Assembly: GCA_964057225.1 (NCBI GenBank)
Contig: OZ059894.1
Coordinates: 9,248,131-9,312,130, forward strand
Reading direction: 5' to 3'
Source of the DNA: Auanema rhodensis
Taxonomy: Eukaryota > Nematoda > Chromadorea > Rhabditida > Rhabditidae
Length of the DNA stretch: 64,000 nt
Made by a program: the position numbers and the translations under genes. Below, piece after piece: positions 35,503 through 45,442 of this stretch. How positions within the stretch are numbered: position 1 is the first letter of the stretch; every line of letters begins with the position of its first letter. The notes beneath the pieces are model-generated. The model saw only the letters and a program-made list of their open reading frames with translations, was not told the origin of the DNA and ran no database searches.

Positions 35503-35661
35503 ATGCAGCCACACATCTTCAACAGCTATCTTTTAGCCCTTGTTGGAATATGTGCTGTCTTGGCCATCATTGCCGGCTTAACACTTCTGATGAATCCTCC
35601 ATTGCGTCGTCTAAAGCTTCGATACTTTCCCGGAGAGCAAGAATATGAGCTCATAACTTGA
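35503..35661 (+). CDS. 52-residue single-pass membrane microprotein
   Basis: A single open exon starts at an ATG three bases after an acceptor-like TTTCTTTCAG (35490-35499), as expected for a trans-spliced message or a second exon. Residues 9-30 (LLALVGICAVLAIIAGLTLLMN) form one clear membrane helix. A basic stretch (RRLKLR) and an acidic end (GEQEYELIT) follow, with TGA stop. The charge pattern favours a cytoplasmic C-terminus. I do not recognise the family. Upstream untranslated or coding exons may exist. Confidence 0.55.
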   Translation: MQPHIFNSYLLALVGICAVLAIIAGLTLLMNPPLRRLKLRYFPGEQEYELIT

Positions 35662-36754
35662 ATTCTATATTTGGTAAAACTTCGCGAGTTTTGCATGTTG
35701 TCCACAAATCGATACATTTTCATTTTCGGATAACCTTGTTGAAATCTTTTTTCTCAATCTCGTCATTTTTCCAGAAAGCATGAAAGTATATTTTGAGATT
35801 AGCAATATTAGCATTAGCGAATGCACGAATCCCGGAACCAAAAATAACTTCCACCAGTAGTAAACGTGGAAAAACCTGAATTCAACTTCAGATTAAGCTG
35901 AATCAAAATATTCACTAACATTAGACATTAGTACTTCTATAGTTTATCTATTTATCTATATAAATGTGTATTTAAGTATGACTTATGGGTCCTCAGAAAT
36001 TGTGATGCCAGTTAGATACAATCTCTTCCCACTACATCAATCTTCTAATTACGTCATCAATAGACTTTGTCAGATTTTCCATCACATCTATAATTAGTTT
36101 TATTTTTGTTGTGACAAAAAATTATAATTTGGCAATTAAATAATGTTTTTAACAATAAAGCTTTACATATTTCTATAAAATCTTCAATTTCAGGAGTTTT
36201 AATAGAACTCATTTCAGTTCTTCTATCTAAACTTCATCTCCTTGCGAAGAAGCTTCAACTATTCTCAGAATATATTTCATTTTTCAAACAAAAATTTGAC
36301 TAAAGTAAATCAAAAATACGCTTTCACAAGAAGGAAGAATCAGGCAACTCATCCGAGACTCCATAAAAGCTTTAGCTTCCAAGCTGCAGCTGTTGGAAAC
36401 TTGACGATTTCAATGTCTTAATGCTAGCTCTTCCAATACTATCTTTGTTTCTCTGAATTCTCCAATAATGAAGCACAGCTAGTTATGAATCTGTGACTGA
36501 TTTAAGGATTACCCAGCAACTAAGGCAATCAAGAAGCCTAATTAGGGTCCTCCACATTCACGAAGGACAAATCATGCTTTGACTAAGTTGAAGGCTTGAT
36601 TCAACTTGACAGACACTTCCTTAAGAGTCGCTACAAACTTTATTACATTTTGAGCTTTGACAAGTAGTAATATACACGTTAATATTTCAAAAACTGAAAT
36701 TATCACATTTGAGACTATTTACAATAAAAATAAATTACAACAAAAGCTAAATTT
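35662..36754. other. Intergenic spacer
   Basis: AT-rich DNA of about 1.1 kb between the microprotein and the 3' end of VPS39. No gene is seen. Confidence 0.5.
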
Positions 36755-39700
36755 TCACATTTTTAGTTGGTTATAGCATCCAAAATGGGCAAGACTACCA
36801 TCGGCAGGAAACCGAACAAAGGCACTAAAATTGAAAATAGATGTGATTATGAATCAGACAGAATGCTTACCAAATTCCAATTTTTTTGTTACATTCCTTA
36901 CATTCACTAGAATTTGAAACTACAATTCTTGTACTTTCAGCGTTTTTTAAACGAGTTTCTGACAATTCCACGGCTGCTGTGCAGACGGCTCTTCTTAAGG
37001 AGTACTGAAAAGTTCCAACAATGACCTATTCATTGCCTGGTAGCTGAAAGTAAAGTAAAAAAACTTACAGCAGTAGCTTCGTTATGAACTGTTTGGAGAA
37101 CAGCATTCAATGCTTTAGATAGCATAGATAATGGTGTATCCGGAGGTAATATGGATAGAGCAGTAACTACAAAAACAATGAATTAGTATGAATACGTTGT
37201 TAGATTTCCATACTTGTATCAATTTTATCAGCATACATACTCAAAATTTTGATAGCACTTTGAACATCAGGTGCTGGTGTAGGTAGAACTTGCTCTATCA
37301 AACATGATATTGAAGGATCAGCAGGCGATATGTAAGACTTGAACCACAACACATAAACCTGAAAAACATGTACTGAAAAAAAATAAAATAAAAATTCAAC
37401 CTGTGAATCATATTGATCATTTTTGTCATAGTACAATTTACAGTATTTCTCTGCCGCTTGAAAGTCAGATAGCACAGATGTATATATGTTTAAAGCCTAG
37501 AAAATAAGAAATCTTGCAAAAAGTTGCAACTATGATTCTACCTGCTCATGTTGTTTGAGACGACCAAGAATTAAAGCTCGCTCCTCATAAAATGCTGAAA
37601 CCAGAGAACCAGGATCATATTAATAAGATGAAAGATTACGATGTTTCTTTAGTTGGAACAAAATTGATTGTGGGTTATATACCAAAGAGAATTGTAAGAA
37701 CTTGATTAGCTTCTTTCTGTATACACCAAGATCACCATGCTCTTCCCCAGCTTTGTCCATTACTTGTTCTACAACAAATATGAAAATTGTTTTAAAAAAA
37801 AAGGAAATTTGAAAAATGAACCATCTCGGAACGCATGTGTATATCCTTCCATGAGTTTTCGCACTTTGATAACATAGTACTCAACTAATTGTTCATGAAT
37901 ATGAGGTGAATTATCTTCCCAATCATAAATCAAATGCTCCTAAAAAATTTATATAAAACATTATAATAGTTTCTTTCACATGCCAAATATGGAATTACTC
38001 CTTGCACACAGTTTTCTATCAAAAAATTTAAAACCCGCCCTCTGTCTAGAGTACGAGCAACATCTGAATCTTCTCCTATAAAAATCTGAAAAAGTAAAAT
38101 TAGCTAGACATAATCATAATAACATACTGATAATCCTTCTTCAATGTCTTTAGCCAGTAAAGATTTAGCATATTTGAAAATGAGTTCAAGATGAGTATTT
38201 CCTAAGCTTTGAAGATATTCGATAATTTTGTAAGTACCCTGAAAATAATTTAATTCGAATACAAATTATTTGAATAAATATTACTCGAAAAAGTGGTTCA
38301 GCATCCGGATTTTGCATCTGTTGGTACAACAACTCAAGAGCTGAAAAAAAATTTAAGTATTTTTTGTATCATGGTCTTCAAACCCATTTCATGTTTCTTC
38401 CGAGTCTCATAGAGAATGAAGAGGGATGAAGTACGACCTTCACTTTTCAGAATACTTTCAGCATCGTCGAAGTAACATGAGTTATTATGAAGACGAAGTA
38501 ATGAATCAACCATCATTTGATTAGTCTATATAGAAAATTGCAAATTAATATTGAAACTTCTGATATACCTTCAAATAACATTTCAACAAAGTTGTGTCGA
38601 CCATTTGTAGTTCAATAAGCAATCTCTGAACATCATTGAAGTATATTAAAAACTTTTTGAATAAACTAAAAAAACATTTCAATACAAATCTGAATTTCAT
38701 TCAAAAGGGTGCTCAATTCAAAATTTTAGAATAAAGCTTACGTGACTTTCACGTAAATAGCCTCATTTTTTCACGAGCATGCACAGATGCGGTTGATCAT
38801 TAATACATTTTCAGGCACGTCAGAAATAAACTAATATGGTGCTAGCAAAATTAAAAAGTAAAGAACCTTCGATTCCTCAGTTGTTAATGAAGATTGTTTA
38901 AATGACGTTCTTATTTTGTTATTTTGATCCAATAACTTTGTATATTCCGATCGAACCTGAAAATATGAGTTTGGAAACACATAAGCGGCGTAAGAAGCTA
39001 CTTCTGACAGGTATTTACTAAGAGCCAAAAGAGCACGTTTCTTATCATTAGCCGGAAAATCAAAAAGATTTTGAGTTTGCCTGTATTTTTCAGGCAATAA
39101 TTCGGGGAATAACTGAATAATAGAAATAACATCTGAAAAAAGTTGAACTGTGAAAGGTACTTATTTTCATAATACCTGTTTTTATTTCCCGATGAAGAGA
39201 AAAAGCTTGTTCAAATTTTTTCAAATGGAAAAGATTTAACGCTGCTTGTTTTTTAATTTCACTACGATTTTCATCAGTGAAAGTATTCGAAGCATCCTAA
39301 ATTTTAAAAAATAAACAATATCTTGATCAATCGAGCTTACGGCTAGTTGAATTGCAAGGTCAAAGTGTTTCTCCGAAATCAGGCTTCCGACAATTTTTCG
39401 CACATTTCCACTGCAATCAAGCATCCACAAACCTTTCGGACTTCCAACATATAACTGACCGCTGAAACAGTTTCAAAATATTATTCGAAAAACTTCAAAG
39501 TCGGGAAAAGGTTAAAGATTACGTACAGAACTCCATTGCATACAAACTGGGCTCTATTCAAAGTTATACATTGAATAAGAAGAGGTGGAGATAAAGAATG
39601 AACTTCAATTCTTCCTTTCGTGAGAACTCCCATTAGAAAGGGTGGATCATAAGCTTAAAATTAGAATTTACTGAACATTCGAATAATTATACATACCTAA

Positions 39701-40757
39701 ACTTAACGGCGGATCAGAAAACTTGACCTCAGAACAAAGAGAAGGCGTTTTAGAAGGATCAATAACAACCAATGTTTCGCCTCTGCATAATCCTATCTAA
39801 ACTTTTAAAACAATAGCAACAATAAGCTTATGAACTAACTTGTCCTCTATCCTTGATATCAACTATGACGGGTAAATTCGAGCTTACACCGAATTTAAAA
39901 ACGTCACCAAACCAAGTCTACAAATTTGCTTTCACTTCAGTTATGCTTTAAGATATTCACCTCTATTTCGGCATCAGCGCTAGAGACGTCGTTGAACTTT
40001 ACGGTGAAATATTCATCACGTACAGAAAAGACAGCAGAATCCCGACACATGCTGGAAAATGAAGGATCATTGAAATCATTATCAAGCTCGCACCGAAAAT
40101 TAGAAGGATTGTCCGCGAAGGAAAGGTTATAATCTAAGTTGACATCTTGAAATTCATGATCAGCTCCAGAATTCTTTCCCAGCCATTTGAACAAGAACAA
40201 TCTCTTTTTAGAAGATAACAGAATATAAAGAGAGTTTTCACCCTGTATGCATTTATATTTCAATATTTATAATTCGTTTCACCGACCTTCAATTTCATAA
40301 TCATATAACTATGCACAGGCTTCACCTTATACAAAATACTTATAACTGGGTAGGATGGATCGGCGAGATTATGAACTCTCAACTTAAATTTGATTTCTCT
40401 GTTTTTTAATCTTGGGTTAAATACATACGGTTCCATCAGAAACACAAAGAATAAGCTCCTCCTGCTCACATACAGTCATATCCATAACTGCTTTTCTTTC
40501 GAAACCGTTACAACAACCATAATCAAATCCACGTTTGTCTAAACACCGTTTTAATGATTTTACATAAATGTTTTAGTCACTTGGAGTATAAATAAACAAA
40601 TTCCCATCTCTACTCCCTGCGTAAACCGTTTTCGAAGATTCTGAAACATAGTTTTAATTGAAAAATCAACTTTCTACTCATTACTTTGACTGGCTAGTGA
40701 TGATACCTCGGACGGTAAATTAGAAGATATTTCAGATACAGAATAAGCATCAAACAT
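36755..40757 (-). CDS. vps-39: VPS39, HOPS complex subunit
   Basis: 24 exons in phase give about 914 residues; human VPS39 has 886. Exons (low-high, 5' first): 40685-40757, 40581-40640, 40429-40538, 40287-40382, 39961-40242, 39840-39917, 39697-39796, 39527-39653, 39341-39461, 39176-39296, 38867-39132, 38569-38625, 38384-38525, 38285-38340, 38128-38238, 37984-38085, 37822-37939, 37640-37768, 37542-37594, 37401-37496, 37214-37358, 37069-37166, 36871-37004, 36755-36824. The N-terminal citron-homology part begins MFDAYSVSEI. Clathrin-repeat landmarks include LFPELLPEKYR, VDTTLLKCYL, VLNFLIENCVQGVIPYLEHLI, YEERALILGRLKQHEQ and AEKYCKLYYDKND. The C-terminus ends in a treble-clef-like zinc motif (ECKECNKKIG ... 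HFGC). VPS39 tethers late endosomes and autophagosomes to lysosomes through RAB7. Intron 16 uses a GC donor. Confidence 0.96.
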
Positions 40758-41046
40758 TTTTAAACAATTGTTAAACCATAAGGAAATGTGCTTAAAATTC
40801 CAAGTTTTGAGTAGTTTTACAAAGCCTTTTTAAGTCGTCAGCAACAAGGGGTGATAGAACAATCAACTTTTCGATTACGGTAGACTCTCGTAATTTCACG
40901 TATTTTCTTCACGCAGTAATAAACATTGAATTAAGCATATATATTTTATTATAATTTGATATACATATAATTAGAACCTTTTCTAAGCTTACTACTTGAT
41001 CAGAAGCCGGTTATCATATAAGTTAATTATCGAATATAACAAAAAA
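40758..41046. promoter_or_regulatory. Short divergent promoter between VPS39 and CDK5RAP3
   Basis: 289 bp separate the two start codons, so both genes probably share a bidirectional promoter. It contains TTTCACG half-sites near 40894 and 40907 and otherwise AT-rich DNA. The promoter role is inferred from position only. Confidence 0.6.
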
Positions 41047-43035
41047 ATGGCTGAAAACTTGCCTATTGATATTCATAGTGGAAAACTTCTAGGTGAGTGT
41101 CTTTTCATATTGTGCTTTGATTAGGATAATCAAACCTTTTTAGATTGGCTTCTCAGTCGTAGACATTGTAACAAGAATTGGCAAAAGGATGTTCTTCAAA
41201 TTAGAGAAAAGATTAAGCACGCTATTCAGGTATAACATTGTTGAAATCATGATTACAACCTTCATGATGTTTTAGGATATGCCAGAAAATGATAGAATTG
41301 TCAAGTTATTACAAGGAAGCTGTAGGTTATATTCTAAACGTTTTGAAATTGTTTATCTTATTTAGATATAAACTATTTTCATTGCGTTGAAATTGTTGAA
41401 ATCTTAAAAGAAACCGAAAAAGACAGTAAAAATTTCTTGGGTTTCTATTCATCTCAACGAATGAAAGATTGGCAGGCTCGTTATATTTTATAATTTTATG
41501 TAAATGTTGATTTTGTAGGAAATTCAAACACTTTACAAGAAAGAAAATATCTTTCTTGCCGAATCAGCTCAAATTTTCCAACGTTTAATACAGTATGACA
41601 TACCAGGATTGAAACGACAAATTACTAAGGCTAACTCTGGTGTAGAGGTTTGTAGCTTCTTAATTATTCTGTTATTATGATATCTTAGGAGTGTGAGAAA
41701 AAGGAAAAGGAATATTTAAGACAAAGTGCTGATGGAAAACGAAATTATGAGAAGGAATTGAAGAGTGTGGGACTGAAGGTAAACCAGTTATTTCATACTT
41801 CTTTTTTTGTTATTTCATGTACTTTTCTAGGGTAAAGCTTTCCGTCAAGAGTTCCTTGAACTTGCTTCTGATCTCCCTGCTCTATGCAAATCCTTGTCCA
41901 ATGATATTGTATCACTTAATGAAGCTTGTCAATACTACAAAAATTTCGGTAAATACATAAATTCGTAAGTGTTTTGTTTGAAAAATATTTTTAATGTTCT
42001 TTCGCTTTAGCGAAAGCAAGATTGAAATATTTCCTCTATTGACATTCTTAAATGAAAAAGGAGTTGATGCCACTTCATTTGAATGGAAGTACGGTAAAGT
42101 TCCAGAACGCGTTGAACCTATTAATTTCGATTTGTTGATCAAGGCTGATACGGTAGAACTTCTTAAAAACTGTGAAACATTTGTACTTTCTTATACTATT
42201 TAGGAAAACACAGCCGATGACGATGAGATTGATTTTGGAGATGATGATGATATTGATTTTGGAGATGAGGTTGTCATTGATGTTATTGCTGATGATTCTG
42301 GTATTTCTTGAATTTCCTAAAGAAATATAGTATATTTTCAGGTGCTGTTGGTGAGCTTGTAGCTAGAGGAGAAGATGCCATGACTTTGGTTGAACATCCT
42401 GTTAACCAAAAACTTATAAAATCAGAACTTCAAGAACTGTTAAGTTTCTTGTCAATGAGAAAAGAAGATGAAACTCGGGAAACCGCTGTTGATCTTCTTA
42501 TTCGTAATATTGAGCAGAGACCCGAAGATATCAGTTCAGTTAACGAAGATAAAATGACAAAATGGATCGACAAGATCAACGAGATATTGTTGAAACTAAA
42601 TAACCCCCAAACTCAGCATTTATTTAAAATTCGCTCTTCACCACAGTAAGCTTTGAGATAGTAACTGTGGAGCAAAACGTTTTGTCTAATTTCAGATTTG
42701 TTGAGAAGCTTGTGTCCGATTTAGAATTAAAACAGAGTGTTGAATCCAGATACAAGAAGTGAGTCTTCATCTATGAAAATGTTTTCACAAATCGCTTTAG
42801 GATGGCCGAATTGATGGCTGAAAAGCAAGCTGAGCAGCGTCAAGTTATCAGGAATACCAACGAAGAGTTAAAGAATATAATGGAGAGCACCCGACAATTG
42901 CAGAAACAGGTACATTTAGCCTTGTTAAATGATTCTTTTATTGTTTTTTTAAAGCTTGAAACAGAAATTGGGCTCAAATACAATGGGCGACGTGTGAACA
43001 TTATGGGTGGTATAAGTTCAGTTTCACTCAATTAA
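41047..43035 (+). CDS. CDK5RAP3 (C53/LZAP), UFM1 ligase-complex and ER-phagy factor
   Basis: 13 exons in phase give about 478 residues; human CDK5RAP3 has 506. Exons: 41047-41092, 41144-41229, 41276-41321, 41366-41475, 41519-41647, 41689-41778, 41831-41964, 42011-42152, 42204-42300, 42342-42645, 42696-42758, 42801-42909, 42955-43035. Landmarks: LPIDIHSGKLLDWLLSRRHC, SYINYFHCVEIV, YSSQRMKDWQEIQTLY. A central acidic linker follows with two short repeats (DEIDFGD, DDIDFGD) that resemble the shuffled ATG8/UFM1-interacting motifs (IDWGD type) of C53. The end is a coiled coil and GRRVNIMGG. C53 acts with UFL1 and DDRGK1 at the ER to ufmylate the ribosome and trigger ER-phagy. Here Phe replaces Trp in the interacting motifs. 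Intron 4 uses a GC donor. Confidence 0.95.
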
Positions 43036-43232
43036 TGTAATTACCTACTTCTTTTGTGTTTTGGAGGGTTCTTTTTCTCACAAACTTCTATTTATATATT
43101 TATTTATTCTTCGTTCTTGTCTGTGATTTTCTTAAACCTATGTAATAAAGGGATCAAACATTTAAATCAGCTATTCACGTCATGGCAACTTGTGAGGAAA
43201 CCATATGGTGTTACACCTAAACTATTTCATTT

Positions 43233-45024
43233 ATGAAGCAGTCGTTCTTCTTACTAAATTGTATGATCATAGGTAAGTTGAATGATTATTCATATCTTTG
43301 AACTCTTATGATGTTTCAGCATCTGCTACTGAAAATGAATTATTTGAAAGAATTATTAAAAAATATGATAAAAGTATAAGACCTCAAGTGGACGGTTCTG
43401 TTACAGAAATCAGCGTTTATCCAACTTTATTTTACTTATTAACACTTGTAAAAAAAACATTTTTTCTTCCAAAATTTCTATTGTATCCTGTAGAATGAAG
43501 CTGAACAAACAATTAAATTCTCCATTGATTTTACATTTACCTGGTTTGATCCCGTTGCCGCTTGGGACCCTGTTCAGTACCAGTACAACAGGTTATACTT
43601 CGGCTATCAGAAATCAATGAATTTCAAAAAAGTTTCTTTAGTACTTTGAAAATACCGGAATTATTCATTTGGCAAGCAGATCTTTCAATAACATCAAGGT
43701 TTTTATCTACACTTTAGCGTTGTTATGCTCCGAATATTTAGTATTTCTCGAAGAGATCTTATACCGTATGAGAAACGTATGGTTCAAATATCTCACGAAG
43801 GAAAAGTTCTTAAGAGTGGCCCTCAGGTTCAAATTAGTACAGATTTTTTGAATAGAAAAGCTTGATAGGTTATCATAAATCCGTGTCGGATACAAGTACG
43901 AGAATTCCCATTTGATAGACAATCCTGTGAGTTTAAAATAGGGCCTTGGAGTTATATGAATACTGAGGTATTAGCTTAATCACAAATAAGAAACTTCCTT
44001 TCTTATTTTTTAGGTTATTTTGAAAAAGCTTGATGAAGACTTCCTGCCTTCTTCCGAGTTTCTCGTAATGGATTTTTCTTCAAATATGGGACTATAGAAC
44101 AAGCTTTACAGGGAAATTCAGAATGGACTTTCGAGAAGCTGTCTTCCAGAAAGAATGTTGAAGATTTCTATGAAGAAGGAGATTATGACGAAGTATTTTC
44201 AAACATCTTTAAGTTTTTGATTATATATGTAACATTCAGTTGATCTTCACAGTTCATTTGAAACGTAAAAACACTTTCTATGTTTTGGCCATTATTGTTC
44301 CAACCTTTACTTGTACAACTTTATGTCTTTTTGGATTCTTTCTGCCCAGTGATATAAGTACATTTCGAACCGAAAAAGTTGATTTCTTAACATTTTAAAT
44401 TTTTTTCATACTACTTATAGCTTAGGCTACGCTTGGAATTTCTTCGTTGTTGGCAATGTCTCTCATTCTAGAAATGGTGACGGCAAATATGCCGAAAAGT
44501 AGTAAACTGCCGTTATTAGGTTAGTATAATTAAAACAATTTAAAATTAATTATTCACATAATTTAGGCTTTTTCGTTCTTTTCGAAATAATTTTATGTGC
44601 TATCGCGATGATTATCTCATGTATTTATTCTATCCTTCATCAACGGTACATATTCATTTTCATTTTTTCAATTATCCAAACTTTTCAGAGCTACAACTCG
44701 ATTATGGCGACCTCCAAAATGGGCGCAAAAGCTATTTCTGTACAGAGGTTATGATAGAAAAATTCGCCAACAAGATGCTTGTCTACAAAGCAATGACAGA
44801 GAAGAGTTAAGCCAATGTTTAATAATCATTCTGAACCTACTTATGTTTTCAGAAACTCCAAATTAACAAGTTACATCAAAGTTATTTCATATTTTATTCG
44901 TAACTCACTATCGGACGAGAGGTTACACGAGATGTGGAGTAGGATATTTGAACGTTTAGATGTAGGCACATTGATTCTATTTCAATTTATCAATATTTTA
45001 GCTACACTTATTATTATCATTTAA
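43233..45024 (+). CDS. Cys-loop ligand-gated ion channel subunit (nicotinic receptor-like)
   Basis: 13 exons in phase give about 406 residues. Exons: 43233-43272, 43320-43447, 43494-43591, 43642-43698, 43742-43826, 43869-43967, 44014-44064, 44112-44192, 44240-44377, 44426-44519, 44567-44645, 44689-44816, 44882-45024. A short signal peptide starts MKQSFFLLNCMIIA. The ligand-binding domain shows WFDPVAAWDP, ELFIWQADLSI and a perfect Cys-loop of 13 residues between cysteines (PCRIQVREFPFDRQSC), then GPWSYM. Four membrane segments follow; TM2 is preceded by TEK, as in cation-selective channels. The TM3-TM4 loop is short and TM4 ends the protein. The loop C region (RKNVEDFYEE) lacks the vicinal Cys pair, so it is a non-alpha or orphan subunit. 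The last acceptor (CAAAG) is weak, and the first exon is the least certain. Confidence 0.9.
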
Positions 45025-45442
45025 CTGAAATAATTAAAATTCAAATAAAAAAATTATTTATTCTCCGATTCAAATATATCGAGTAATTGCAACAATTCGG
45101 AGCTAAAGCAATAAAACTATGTGTCCATTTTTCAAAGCTATTGCACTGAAAACGCCAAGTCATTTCAATAAAATCTTTGTTGTAGAAATATATTTGATAT
45201 AAATATATATGTATATATATAAGTATATACAATATAAAATAAAAAATATATAAAAACATTTTGAAAATGTTTTTAATATGTAAAGCCCTGAAATCAGGTT
45301 GGTAATGTGGGGTTTGGAAATTAGCTATAGCGTAAATATAGAGATTAAAGCCACAGTTCAGTATTCACTAGAGAGAAGGTGTTAAAATCCAGATTGCAAT
45401 TCAGAAATTGAAAAGCTTACAGAATTTAGAAATAAGGCAGAG
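45025..45442. other. Convergent intergenic spacer
   Basis: 418 bp between the channel subunit (+) and calcineurin B (-). It has AATAAA at 45045-45050 and an AT-alternating tract near 45180-45260. No gene is seen. Confidence 0.6.

Noticed and set aside
37595-37639. Alternative VPS39 exon reading 'YDPGSLVSA' just before 'FYEERA'
   Set aside because: It resembles the human sequence at this place but has no acceptor in front and an in-frame TAA (SSY-stop-Y). Treating it as a 45-nt intron gives a protein segment of exactly the expected length.
43054-43236. Open frame between CDK5RAP3 and the channel gene
   Set aside because: No signal peptide or channel-like sequence, and it cannot be spliced in phase to the channel's second exon as well as the 43233-43272 exon can.
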